A stretch of DNA of 50,607 nucleotides, taken from the NCBI GenBank assembly GCA_024636555.1, contig JAGXGW010000020.1, forward strand, positions 1-50,607, written 5' to 3'. The notes under the pieces were generated by a model, which saw nothing but the letters and a program-made list of their open reading frames with translations, did not search any database and was not told the DNA's origin. This document shows, piece by piece, positions 35,878-44,698 of this stretch (position 1 is the stretch's first letter; each line of letters begins with the position of its first letter). The DNA is from Paracoccaceae bacterium (GTDB lineage Bacteria; Pseudomonadota; Alphaproteobacteria; Rhodobacterales; Rhodobacteraceae). The translations under genes and the position numbers were made by a program.

Positions 35878-38620
35878 GTCCAGCCTCCTTGAGGGCGGCG
35901 CGGACCCGCGCGGGGGTGGCCGGGACTTGGGTGATCCGCGCGCCGGTGGCGTGTTTGATCGCGTTGAGGATCGCTGGCGCGGTGGGGATCAGGACGTGTT
36001 CGCCCAGACCTTTTGCCCCGTAGGGACCATGGGCATCGGGCACTTCGATAATCAGCGTGTCGATCGGCGGCACATCCCCGATGGTGGGGATCAGGTAGTC
36101 GTGCAGGTTTTCCATACGGTGAGGGATATATTCCTCCATCAGGGCCATGCCCATACCTTGGGCGATGCCGCCATGCACCTGCCCCTCGCCCAGCAGCGGG
36201 TTGATGGCTTGGCCCACATCATGCGCGGCGGTGAAATGCAGCGGGCGGACGCGGCCCAGCGCCAGATCCACCTCGACCACCACCAGATGCGCGGCATAGC
36301 CGTATTGGGCGTAAGGCGCGCCCTGTCCGTTGGCGTCGAGCGGTTTGGTGGGCGGATCATAGGTTTCGTTCACTTCGAGCAGGTAGCCCTGCGGGTTGGA
36401 GGTGAAGCGCGTGAGATCAAGGGGAAAGACCTGCGCGCCATCCGTGACGGTGACAGTGCCATTGTCGAGCGTGATCGTGGCCTCGGCGCTTGCGTTGACC
36501 TGCGACAGGATCGCGGCGCGCAAGGCCTCTCCGGCGAGCCGTGCCGCGTTGCCGGTTACGAAAGTCTGGCGGCTCGCCGAGGTTTTGCCCGCATCGGGTG
36601 TCAGGTCGGTATCGGGGCCGATCAGTGCGATCTGGCGCACCGGAACGCCCAAAGCGCTGGCGAAGATTTGCGGGATCACGGTGTTGGAACCCTGCCCGAT
36701 ATCCATCGCGCCCTGATGGAGCACGACCGTCCCATCGGCGCGCAGCCCTGCGCGGATGGTGGAGGGGTTGGGCATCGAGGTGTTGCCGCAGCCATACCAG
36801 CCCGCCGCCAGCCCGACGCCGCGTTTGTGGGTGCTGTTCTTGGCGTTGAAGGCGGCGCAATCGGCTTTGGCTTTCCCCCATGCGGGGCGCAGCGCCTCTA
36901 GGCAGGGTTTGATCCCGACGCCCTGCGCGAAGACCTGCCCGCACACGGTGGGGATGTTGTTGTCGAGCGCGTTGAGGAGGCGGAAATCGAGCGCATCCAT
37001 CCCCAGTTTATCGGCCAGTTCGTCGAACAGGCTTTCCTGTGCGATGGCCGATTGCGGTACGCCGAAACCCCGGAAGGCTCCAGCCGGCACGCAATGCGTA
37101 TGGACCGCGCGGGAGGAGGCGCGGTAATCGGCCACGCGGTAGGGGCCGGAGGCATGGACCGGCACACGATTCGCCACGGTCGGCCCCCATGAGGCATAGG
37201 CGCCGGTGTTGAAATCGCCGTCAAAGGTCATGCCGCAGATGCGCCCTTCACGATCCGCTCCGATCTGCATCGTGATCTGCGCGGGGTGGCGTTTGGTGGT
37301 GGATTGCATGGTTTCCACCCTCTCATAGGTCATCCGCACGGCGCGGCCGGTTTTGATCGCGGCCAAAGCGATGAAGGGTTGCAATGAGACGTCGATTTTC
37401 GAACCGAAGCCGCCTCCCACGGCGGTGGGTACAATGCGGATGCGCTCGCGCGGCAAGGCGAGGATGGGCATCAGCGCCTCGAGGTCCATCACGGGCGCTT
37501 GGGTGCAGGCGTGGATCACCACGCGGTCGCCCTCCATCTCGGCAAAACCGGCCTCCGGTTCGATATAACCATGTTCGACAAAGGCGGTGGTAAAGCGGCC
37601 AGTGACGCTATGGGCCGCGCGGGCCAAGGCGGCATCGGCATCACCGCAGGAGACGTGCCCGCCGCACATGATGTTGCCGGCGCGCCCGTCGTGGAGTTGC
37701 GGGGCGCTGTCAGCCAGTGCATCCGCCACCTCCATCACGGCAGGGCGCGGCTCCCATGTGACGGGGAAGGCCTCAAGGTCAAGTTGCGCCATTGTGATGG
37801 CGTCGGCCACGATGGCGGCCACCGCCTCGCCCCGGAAGCGGATATGATCCACCGCGAAAACCGGCTGGTCGATGAAACCGGGGATCACCCCGAAGGCATT
37901 GAGGCCTGGGATATCGGCGGCGGTCAGGATGCAGACGATGCCGGGATGGGCTGTGCGGTAGGCATCCAGATCACCGAGGGTGAAGGCGGCATGGGCATGC
38001 GGCGCGCGGATCACGCGCAGCACCAATGCGCCAGCGGGGGCGACATCATCGCCGAATGCCTCCGTCCCCGTGACCTTGGGCAGCCCGTCAAGGCGCTGCA
38101 GGCTGGTGCCGACATCGCCAGAGACCGCGGCGGGCAGCGGGCGGGCTGCGCCTGCGTCCATCACCGCATCGATGATCTTTCGATAGCCGGTGCAGCGGCA
38201 GAGCACACCGCCCAGCGCGTCCTGCACCTGCAAGGTATCGGGGCTATTCACATCGCGCAGCAGGGCCACGGCAGAGACCATCATGCCGGGCGTGCAGATA
38301 CCGCATTGCGCAGCCTGATGCGCCTGAAAGCTGTCCACCAGCGCCTTTGCATGGGGATCGGCCTTGACCAGACCGGCCAGCGTTTCGACCCTTGCGCCTG
38401 CGGCCTGCTGCACCGGCATGAGGCAGGCGCAGACCGGCGCGCCGTCGACCAGCACGGTGCAGGCCCCGCAATCGCCCGCGTTGCAACCGATTTTCACGTC
38501 TTTCGCGCCCAAGCGTTCGCGCAGGGCTTGGGAGAGGCGCTCGCCGGGATCGCCCGCCACCTCGACCACTTGGCCGTTGAGGTGAAAGGCGGTGACCTCC
38601 TGTGCCGTATGCTTATCCAT
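35870..38620 (-). CDS. molybdenum hydroxylase, fused 2Fe-2S and molybdopterin subunits (nicotinate dehydrogenase-like)
   Basis: A 916-aa xanthine-dehydrogenase-family protein. Residues 1-160 bind two 2Fe-2S clusters: Cys46, 51, 54, 66 (CNAGDCGAC...C) and Cys106, 109, 141, 143 (CGIC, CRC). Residues about 170-910 are the molybdopterin domain with [41 protein letters not shown] and GAKGLGE carrying the likely catalytic Glu. With the FAD subunit encoded upstream (8-nt overlap) it makes a complete hydroxylase that inserts a water-derived oxygen next to a ring nitrogen. Small plus large subunit in one chain, with a separate FAD subunit, is a less common arrangement. The substrate is inferred from the reductase and enamidase neighbours. 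Confidence 0.92.
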   Translation of the reverse strand: MDKHTAQEVTAFHLNGQVVEVAGDPGERLSQALRERLGAKDVKIGCNAGDCGACTVLVDGAPVCACLMPVQQAAGARVETLAGLVKADPHAKALVDSFQAHQAAQCGICTPGMMVSAVALLRDVNSPDTLQVQDALGGVLCRCTGYRKIIDAVMDAGAARPLPAAVSGDVGTSLQRLDGLPKVTGTEAFGDDVAPAGALVLRVIRAPHAHAAFTLGDLDAYRTAHPGIVCILTAADIPGLNAFGVIPGFIDQPVFAVDHIRFRGEAVAAIVADAITMAQLDLEAFPVTWEPRPAVMEVADALADSAPQLHDGRAGNIMCGGHVSCGDADAALARAAHSVTGRFTTAFVEHGYIEPEAGFAEMEGDRVVIHACTQAPVMDLEALMPILALPRERIRIVPTAVGGGFGSKIDVSLQPFIALAAIKTGRAVRMTYERVETMQSTTKRHPAQITMQIGADREGRICGMTFDGDFNTGAYASWGPTVANRVPVHASGPYRVADYRASSRAVHTHCVPAGAFRGFGVPQSAIAQESLFDELADKLGMDALDFRLLNALDNNIPTVCGQVFAQGVGIKPCLEALRPAWGKAKADCAAFNAKNSTHKRGVGLAAGWYGCGNTSMPNPSTIRAGLRADGTVVLHQGAMDIGQGSNTVIPQIFASALGVPVRQIALIGPDTDLTPDAGKTSASRQTFVTGNAARLAGEALRAAILSQVNASAEATITLDNGTVTVTDGAQVFPLDLTRFTSNPQGYLLEVNETYDPPTKPLDANGQGAPYAQYGYAAHLVVVEVDLALGRVRPLHFTAAHDVGQAINPLLGEGQVHGGIAQGMGMALMEEYIPHRMENLHDYLIPTIGDVPPIDTLIIEVPDAHGPYGAKGLGEHVLIPTAPAILNAIKHATGARITQVPATPARVRAALKEAGHA

Positions 38621-39542
38621 TGATCCGCTCCCCCTGCCCCAGTGCCATATCGACCACGCGGGCGATCAGCGTCGCCGCCGCCTCCATCCGGTAGTCCGCG
38701 CTGCCGCGGACATCCGCGATGGGCGAGAGCGGGGCCAGATGCGCAGGCGTGATCAGGGCGGGGCCTGCGACGCGCACCTCATCCACGCGGCACCCCGTCA
38801 GATCAGCCTCAAGCGCGGGTAGGCGTTGCGCTGTGGCCGAGCAGGAGCCGACGGCAATCGCAGCCTGCGAGATCCGGCCCTGATCCACCGTAACCAAGGC
38901 GGCGACCATCGCGATGGAGATCACCAGATACTGCCGCGCGCCCAGCTTGAGAAACGCGCCCTGCGCCGCCTCAGGCAGGTCGGGGATCAGCAGCGCGGTC
39001 AGCATCTCGCCGGGCAGCCGCGCCGTTTTGCGCGGGCCTTGCAGGAAATCGCCCAGCGGCATCAGCCGTGTGCCCGTGGTCGAGGACAGTTCCACCACCG
39101 CCCCGAGCGTCAGCAAGGGCGGCACACCGTCAGCGGCGGGCGAGGCGTTGCACAGGTTGCCCGCCAGCGTACCCGTATTCTGGATCTGGACCGAGCCCAC
39201 CTCGCGCGCGGCGGCTTTCAGCCCGTCGAACGCGGGCGGCAGATCGGCGCGGATCACATCCGTCCACGTGGTGGCCCCGCCGATCCGCCAGCCCTGCCCG
39301 TTCGTCGCTGTGGTGTCGCGGCTGATGCCGCGCAAATCGGGGATGCGGCTGATGCCGCGCAAGTTGGGGATGCGGCTGATGCCGCGCAAGTTGGGGATGC
39401 GGGTGATGTCGATCAGATTGCCGGTCAGCGGTCGGCTACCCTGGGCGGGAAACCAGTCGGTCCCGCCTGCGATCAGCGTTGCGTTGCCTTGATCAAGGGC
39501 CGACAGCGCCTCGGGCAAGGAAGCGGGCATCAAATACCCCAT
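38613..39542 (-). CDS. FAD-binding subunit of molybdenum hydroxylase (CoxM family)
   Basis: A 309-aa flavoprotein that carries electrons from the 2Fe-2S clusters to the acceptor. FAD-binding motifs are [11 protein letters not shown] (about 22-32) and [22 protein letters not shown]. It ends with the CO-dehydrogenase-type domain ([23 protein letters not shown]). Between LIDITR and DTTATNGQ it holds three in-frame copies of the 9-residue unit IPNLRGISR, while family members normally show one; this adds 18 residues on a surface loop region. First gene of the operon; the start at 39542 lies 48 bp from a GTATAC operator-like site. Confidence 0.9.
   Translation of the reverse strand: MGYLMPASLPEALSALDQGNATLIAGGTDWFPAQGSRPLTGNLIDITRIPNLRGISRIPNLRGISRIPDLRGISRDTTATNGQGWRIGGATTWTDVIRADLPPAFDGLKAAAREVGSVQIQNTGTLAGNLCNASPAADGVPPLLTLGAVVELSSTTGTRLMPLGDFLQGPRKTARLPGEMLTALLIPDLPEAAQGAFLKLGARQYLVISIAMVAALVTVDQGRISQAAIAVGSCSATAQRLPALEADLTGCRVDEVRVAGPALITPAHLAPLSPIADVRGSADYRMEAAATLIARVVDMALGQGERING
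39318..39398. repeat. 27-bp tandem repeat, three copies, inside the FAD-subunit gene
   Basis: Three directly adjacent 27-bp units (39318-39344, 39345-39371, 39372-39398); units 2 and 3 are identical and unit 1 differs by two bases. A degenerate fourth start follows at 39399. The reading frame is kept (9 residues per unit). This is a coding minisatellite that probably grew by slippage, not a CRISPR. Confidence 0.92.
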
Positions 39543-39589
39543 GGCTTTTTCCTCATCGGGGCGCAGGATTCTGTCACCCCCTGAATTTG

Positions 39590-39601
39590 TTTGTATACGA
39601 A
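39590..39601. promoter_or_regulatory. GTATAC operator-like palindrome upstream of the Mo-hydroxylase operon and enamidase
   Basis: TTTGTATACGAA in the 253-bp spacer between the FAD-subunit gene (minus) and the enamidase gene (plus). The core TTGTATACGA matches 9 of 10 bases of the mat site at 23138-23147. It fits a GntR/FadR-family operator; no GntR gene is adjacent, so the regulator is elsewhere or is the one at 23192. Confidence 0.5.
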
Positions 39602-39795
39602 TAAGAAATCAACGCCGGGTCTGCTGTCAAATCTTTTATGCGCAGCGCGGTGCGAAAGCCTGCGGAGACGGGTGCTCTCGCCCGTTTTCCGGACAGTTTT
39701 CAGGATCGGGTGCAGCGGCGCAGGTGGTGCGATCTACGCTCTTGATCGGGGTCGGGTTTCTGTTAGCGTTCCAACAAAATAGTAGGAGTGATCCC

Positions 39796-40995
39796 ATGGC
39801 CGACGCCGCCCCCCAGACGCAGGATGCAACCCACAAGCTGGTGATCCGCAATATCGGCCTGATGCTGTCGGGCAAGTTGGAAGAGCCGATTTATGACGCT
39901 GATTGCCTGATCGCCGTGGGCGGCAAGATCACCGCTTGGGGCTTTGAGAAGGACATGGACACCGAAGGGGCCGATACGCTGATCGACGCCAATGGCTGCA
40001 CGCTGGCCCCCGGCCTGATCGACAGCCATGTGCATCCTGTCGTGGGCGATTACACCCCGCGCCAGCAGCAGTTGCACTGGATCGATTCGACGTTGCACGG
40101 CGGGGTGACCACGCTGATCTCGGCCGGTGAGGTGCATATGCCGGGGCGGCCCAAGGATATCGTGGGGCTGAAGGCGATGGCGATTGCCTCGCAGCGCTGG
40201 TACGAGAATTTCCGCCCCTCCGGCGTCAAGGTCCATGCGGGGGCACCCGTCATCGAACACGGCATGGTCGAGGAGGATTTCGCCGATCTGGCAAAGGCGG
40301 GCGTCAAACTGCTGGGAGAGGTCGGCCTTGGCACCGTCAAGGATGGCAAGACCGCGCGACAAATGGTTGACTGGGCACGCAAATACGGCATCCAGAGCAC
40401 GATCCACACCGGCGGGCCGTCGATCCCCGGATCGGGGCTGATCGATGCGGATATGGTGCTGGAAACCGGCACCGATGTGGTGGGCCATATCAACGGGGGC
40501 CACTCCGCGCTGCCGGACGACCAGATCATCTGCCTGTGCGAAGGTTGCAGTCAGGGGTTGGAGATCGTGCATAACGGCAACGAGCGCGCGGCCCTGCTGA
40601 CGCTGAACACCACGCGCGAACTGGGTAAACTGGATCAGGTGATCCTTGGAACAGACGGGCCTGCAGGATCGGGGGTCCAGCCCTTGGGCATCCTGCGGAT
40701 GATCGCGATGCTGTCGAGCCTTGGCAATGTGCCCGCCGAACTGGCCTTCTGCTTTGGCACCGGCAATACGGCGCGCCAGCGCGAACTGGACACGGGGATG
40801 ATCGAGGCAGGCATGTGCGCCGATTTCGTGCTGATGGATCAGGCGCAGCATGCGCCGGGCAAGACGATCCTTGAATCGGTGCAACTGGGCAACCTGCCCG
40901 GTGTCGGCATGACCATCATCGATGGCCGCGTGACCAGCCAGCGCAGCCGCAACACGCCGCCTGCGGGGCGTATTCCCGAGATCGTTACAGGCTAG
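39796..40995 (+). CDS. ena: enamidase (1,4,5,6-tetrahydro-6-oxonicotinate amidohydrolase-like)
   Basis: A 399-aa metal-dependent amidohydrolase that closely follows Eubacterium barkeri enamidase in block order: NIGLMLSGKLEEPIYDADCLIAVGGKI, PGLIDSHVHPVVGDYTPRQ, LHGGVTTLISAGEVHMPGRPKD, GEVGLGT, IHTGGPSIPGSG, DVVGHINGGHSALP, GTDGPAGSGVQPLGILR, and SRNTPPA near the end. Metal ligands appear to be His78, His80, Glu175, His204, His231 and Asp287. The known reaction hydrolyses the cyclic enamide to 2-formylglutarate and ammonia. The ATG at 39796 follows TAGGAGTG. It diverges from the hydroxylase/reductase operon, giving the third step of the same route. Confidence 0.9.
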   Translation: MADAAPQTQDATHKLVIRNIGLMLSGKLEEPIYDADCLIAVGGKITAWGFEKDMDTEGADTLIDANGCTLAPGLIDSHVHPVVGDYTPRQQQLHWIDSTLHGGVTTLISAGEVHMPGRPKDIVGLKAMAIASQRWYENFRPSGVKVHAGAPVIEHGMVEEDFADLAKAGVKLLGEVGLGTVKDGKTARQMVDWARKYGIQSTIHTGGPSIPGSGLIDADMVLETGTDVVGHINGGHSALPDDQIICLCEGCSQGLEIVHNGNERAALLTLNTTRELGKLDQVILGTDGPAGSGVQPLGILRMIAMLSSLGNVPAELAFCFGTGNTARQRELDTGMIEAGMCADFVLMDQAQHAPGKTILESVQLGNLPGVGMTIIDGRVTSQRSRNTPPAGRIPEIVTG

Positions 40996-41330
40996 GCTAG
41001 ACCGCGCGGGGAGAAGCCTTGCAGAATCGGGCTGAGGGCAGCGCCCGACCGCGAGTGGGCGCTGCGACCTTTGTTTGAGGCAGTTTATCGCGCAACAAAC
41101 CTCTGACCTTCGTAGATGCCGGAACCTCGCAAAAGCGCCCGCCCCGGGGGCGGTCGGGCTCTGCCCGGGGCGGCTACGCCGCTGTTCCCGGGCGGGGGTC
41201 CGGTCTGCTATTCCACGCCCTCCCCCTCCCGCTTCGCAGCCGCGTCGCAGCGCGTCGTTTTCGGTACGCCGCCCATGCTGCACCTGCGCTATGACAGGGC
41301 CAGCCACATGCCCAGCCGGAGCCGCATATC
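40996..41330. other. gene-free spacer with structured intergenic repeat
   Basis: The 335 bases between the enamidase and OYE-type genes hold no convincing reading frame. They contain copy A of a structured repeat (41035-41195) and then a GC-rich stretch without recognised signals up to the OYE gene. No good promoter was recognised by eye. Confidence 0.7.
41035..41195. repeat. structured intergenic repeat, copy A
   Basis: About 161 bp, similar to 45809-45967. It has three self-complementary parts: a perfect 9-bp stem GCAGCGCCC/GGGCGCTGC (41038-41065), a GC-rich GCCCG...CGGGC stem near 41136-41159, and a long stem GCCCGGG-GCGGC / GCCGC-CCCGGGC (41163-41193). Both copies contain the shared word GGCAGTTTATCG. 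It may serve as a transcription terminator or an RNA-processing element; no T-run is present. Confidence 0.7.
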
Positions 41331-43376
41331 ATGCAGACCCCATCCAAAGACCCGCTCCTGCAACCCTATCAGCTTGGCCATCTGACTCTGAAAAACCGGA
41401 TCATGACCACCAGCCATGAACCCGCATACCCTGAAGACGGCATGCCCAAAGAACGTTACCGAGCCTATCACGAGACGCGGGCAAAAGCAGGTGTGGCGCT
41501 GACCATGACGGCGGGATCGGCGGCGGTGTCGCGCAACTCGCCGCCCGTTTTCAACAATGTTCTCGCCTATAAGGACGAGGTCGTGCCGTGGATGCGCGCC
41601 ATTGCCGACAGCTGCCACCAGCATGGATGTGCGGTGATGATCCAGCTCACGCATCTGGGCCGCCGCACCCACTGGGCCAAGGGCGACTGGCTGCCCGTGG
41701 TGGCCCCCGGTCCGTTCCGTGAACCGGCGCACCGCGCCTTTCCCAAGGTGCTGGAGGATCACGAGATCGACCGCATCATCACCGATTACGCCGATGCGGC
41801 GGAGCGGATGCAGGCGGCGGGCCTCGATGGGGTGGAGTTCGAATGCTACGGCCACCTGATGGACCAGTTCATGTCACCGCTGACCAACGCACTGGATGCG
41901 CCGTGGGGCGGCGGGCTGGAAAACCGCGCGCGTTTCGCGCTTGAGGTCTACCGCGCCTGTCGCAAACGGGTGGGAGACGGGTTCCTGCTGGGCATGCGCT
42001 ATGCGGCGGATGAGGCCGCACAAGGCGGAATCACCCCCGCGGAAGGCATCGCCATCGGGCATATGTTCAAGGCCGAAGGCGTGGATTTCCTCAATGTCAT
42101 CAAGGGCCAGATCCATACCGATGCCGCGCTGACCGATGTGATCCCCGTGCAGGGGATGAAATCCGCCCCGCATCTGGATTTCGCGGGCCGCATCCGCGCC
42201 GAGGTGGGCCTGCCAACCTTCCATGCCGCCCGCATCCCCGATGTGGCGACAGCGCGCCATGCGGTGGCCTCGGGCCAGTTGGACATGGTCGGCATGACGC
42301 GCGCGCACATGGCCGATCCGCTGATCGTGCAAAAGATCATGGAAGGCCGCGAGGAAGATATCCGCCCCTGCGTAGGGGCCAATTACTGCCTCGACCGGAT
42401 CTATCAGGCGGGCGATGCGCTCTGTACCCATAACGCCGCCACAGGGCGCGAATTGACGATGCCGCATGACGACCGGATCGCGCCTGCCGCCACGGTCAAG
42501 CACATCGTCGTCGTAGGCGCAGGTCCGGCAGGGCTGGAGGCGGCGCGGGTCGCCGCGATGCGCGGGCACCGCGTGACCGTGTTCGAGGCCGCCCCCGATG
42601 CGGGCGGGCAGTTGCGGCTGGCCGCGCAATCCCCACGGCGGCGCGAGATGATCGGGATCATCGACTGGCGCATGGCGCAATGCGCGGCGCGCGATGTGCA
42701 ATTCCACTTCAACACCTATGCCGAAGCCGATGACATTACAGCGCAAAACCCCGATGTGGTGATCATCGCCACGGGTGGCATGCCGCATACGGATGTGCTG
42801 GAGGACGGCCACGATCTGGTGGTTTCAAGCTGGGATATCATCGCGGGCGATGTCAAACCCGGCGCAAGGGTGCTGGTCTATGACGATGCGGGCGACCATC
42901 CCGCCCTGCAAGCCGCCGAGGTGATCGCGGGCAGCGGCGCGCATGTCGAGGTGATGACGCCGGACCGCAGCTTTGCCCCCGATGTGATGGCGATGAATCT
43001 TGTGCCCTATATGCGCAGCCTTCAGGACAAGGATGTCCGCTTTACAGTGACTTACAGGCTGAAAGCCGTGGAAAAATCCGGCAATCACCTGCGGGCCGTG
43101 ATCGGCACCGACTATTCCGCCCATCGCGAAACGCGGGAGTTCGACCAGATCGTCGTCAACCACGGCACCTTGCCGTTGGACGAGGTGTATTTCGCGCTCA
43201 AACCGCACTCGGTCAACAAGGGCGCGACCGATCCCGATGCGCTGATCGCGGGACAGCCGCAGCCCTGGGACGCGGGCACAGGCCAATTCGCGCTCTACCG
43301 GATCGGCGATGCCGTCTCGGCCCGCAATACCCACGCGGCGATCTATGACGCGCTGCGTCTGGTCAAGGACATCTGA
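41331..43376 (+). CDS. OYE-type NADH:flavin oxidoreductase (N-methylproline demethylase / trimethylamine dehydrogenase family)
   Basis: A 681-aa protein with an N-terminal FMN barrel (1-340), an iron-sulfur region and a C-terminal NAD(P)/FAD domain with GAGPAG (396-401) and ATGGMPH. The family includes trimethylamine dehydrogenase and the StcD-like N-methylproline demethylases of stachydrine catabolism; the residues LTHLGRR, EFECYGHLMDQFMSP, and RPCVGANYCLDRIY resemble the latter. The 4Fe-4S ligands are Cys347, Cys353 and Cys365, while the second TMADH ligand position is Ala350. It is followed 70 nt later by a GbcA/Stc2-like Rieske gene, so N-demethylation of a betaine is likely. The substrate is not proven. 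Confidence 0.85.
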   Translation: MQTPSKDPLLQPYQLGHLTLKNRIMTTSHEPAYPEDGMPKERYRAYHETRAKAGVALTMTAGSAAVSRNSPPVFNNVLAYKDEVVPWMRAIADSCHQHGCAVMIQLTHLGRRTHWAKGDWLPVVAPGPFREPAHRAFPKVLEDHEIDRIITDYADAAERMQAAGLDGVEFECYGHLMDQFMSPLTNALDAPWGGGLENRARFALEVYRACRKRVGDGFLLGMRYAADEAAQGGITPAEGIAIGHMFKAEGVDFLNVIKGQIHTDAALTDVIPVQGMKSAPHLDFAGRIRAEVGLPTFHAARIPDVATARHAVASGQLDMVGMTRAHMADPLIVQKIMEGREEDIRPCVGANYCLDRIYQAGDALCTHNAATGRELTMPHDDRIAPAATVKHIVVVGAGPAGLEAARVAAMRGHRVTVFEAAPDAGGQLRLAAQSPRRREMIGIIDWRMAQCAARDVQFHFNTYAEADDITAQNPDVVIIATGGMPHTDVLEDGHDLVVSSWDIIAGDVKPGARVLVYDDAGDHPALQAAEVIAGSGAHVEVMTPDRSFAPDVMAMNLVPYMRSLQDKDVRFTVTYRLKAVEKSGNHLRAVIGTDYSAHRETREFDQIVVNHGTLPLDEVYFALKPHSVNKGATDPDALIAGQPQPWDAGTGQFALYRIGDAVSARNTHAAIYDALRLVKDI

Positions 43377-43446
43377 CAACTTTTAGCTGACTAGAGCTTA
43401 CCCTTACTCAACCATAAACCACCATTCCCTCTATAGGATCACTGTC

Positions 43447-44694
43447 ATGCTTGACGATTCCGAACTTCAGACGCTTCTGGCGGCGCGCAAGCCCGCCACC
43501 TCCCTGCCCCGGCCATTCTACATGGATGCCGATGTGTTCGCGGCGGATATGGAGAAGATCTGGTACCATGACTGGCTGTTCGCGATTGCGGCCGCGGAGG
43601 TGCCCAAGACCGGCTCGTATGTCACGCTCCAGATCGGGGCCTATTCCATCATCATCGTGCGCGGGGCGGACGGGCAGATCCGGTCGTTCCACAATGCCTG
43701 CCGCCATCGCGGCAGCCGCATCTGCGCTGCCGAGAAAGGATCGTCGCCCAAGCTGGTCTGCCCCTATCACCAATGGACCTACGAACTGGACGGCCGGCTG
43801 CTGTATGCCCGCGACATGGGCGCGGATTTCAAGCCGCAGGATCACGGCTTGCGCGGCGTGCATTGCACGCAGGCGGCTGGCATGGTGTTTGTCTGTCTGG
43901 CCGAGGAGGCACCGGATTTCGCCCCCGTGGCCACCCAGATGGCGCGCTACATCACACCGCATGATCCCAGCCAGTTGAAGGTCGCGCATCAGAGCACGAT
44001 CACGGAGAACGCCAACTGGAAGCTGGTGCTGGAGAACAACCGCGAGTGTTATCACTGCTCCGGCTCGCATCCGTCGCTGTGCCGGACGTTCAACGATGAT
44101 CCCGATCTGGTGGGGGCCGATGACAGCATCTCCTCCCCCGCAGGTCTGGCGCATGTCGAGCGGTGCGAGGCGGCGGGCCTGCCCGCGCGCTACGTGGCCG
44201 ATCCAGACGATCAATGGCGGCTGGTGCGCATCCCGTTTCTGGGATCGGCGGTCAGCTATACGATGGATGGCAAGGCCGCGGTGGCGCGGCGCGTGGGCGA
44301 CATGCCGTTCGACAATGCGGGATCATGCCTGTTCTTCCATTATCCCAACACATGGAACCATTTCCTGTCGGATCATGTGCTGCTGTTCCGCGTGATCCCT
44401 GTGTCTGTGAACGAGACGCAGGTCACCACCACATGGCTGGTGCACAAGGATGCGGTGGAAGGGGTGGATTACGATCTGGACCGCCTGACCGAGGTGTGGA
44501 TTCACACCAATGACGAGGACCGCCAGATTGTCGAGGAAAACCAGAAAGGGATCGCCTCGCCCGCCTATCTGCCGGGGCCCTATTCGCAGCGGCAGGAAAG
44601 CGGCGTGATTCAGTTCATCGACTGGTATGCCACAACACTGGAAAAACGCCTGACCCCGCCTGCCCGTCCGGCAGCCGAGATGGCGGCGGAGTAG
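43447..44694 (+). CDS. Rieske oxygenase, GbcA/Stc2-like betaine N-demethylase alpha subunit
   Basis: A 415-aa terminal oxygenase. Rieske ligands are Cys85-x-His87 (CRHRGSRIC) and Cys105-x2-His108 (CPYHQW); the mononuclear iron site is ENNRECYHCSGSHPSL with His203 and His208. The ECYHC form is typical of the GbcA / stachydrine demethylase branch (quaternary ammonium N-demethylation). It sits between the OYE-type gene and its likely reductase (start 4 nt after this stop). Candidate substrates are glycine betaine, proline betaine or aromatic betaines such as trigonelline or homarine; sequence does not decide. Confidence 0.9.
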   Translation: MLDDSELQTLLAARKPATSLPRPFYMDADVFAADMEKIWYHDWLFAIAAAEVPKTGSYVTLQIGAYSIIIVRGADGQIRSFHNACRHRGSRICAAEKGSSPKLVCPYHQWTYELDGRLLYARDMGADFKPQDHGLRGVHCTQAAGMVFVCLAEEAPDFAPVATQMARYITPHDPSQLKVAHQSTITENANWKLVLENNRECYHCSGSHPSLCRTFNDDPDLVGADDSISSPAGLAHVERCEAAGLPARYVADPDDQWRLVRIPFLGSAVSYTMDGKAAVARRVGDMPFDNAGSCLFFHYPNTWNHFLSDHVLLFRVIPVSVNETQVTTTWLVHKDAVEGVDYDLDRLTEVWIHTNDEDRQIVEENQKGIASPAYLPGPYSQRQESGVIQFIDWYATTLEKRLTPPARPAAEMAAE

Positions 44695-44698
44695 ACCC

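Noticed and set aside
39318..39398. CRISPR-like direct repeats
   Set aside because: The 27-bp units abut without spacers and keep a reading frame inside a recognised gene, so it is a coding tandem repeat.
39763..41307. Long minus-strand open frame opposite the enamidase gene
   Set aside because: Composition is shadow-like and the plus strand carries every enamidase motif and metal ligand.
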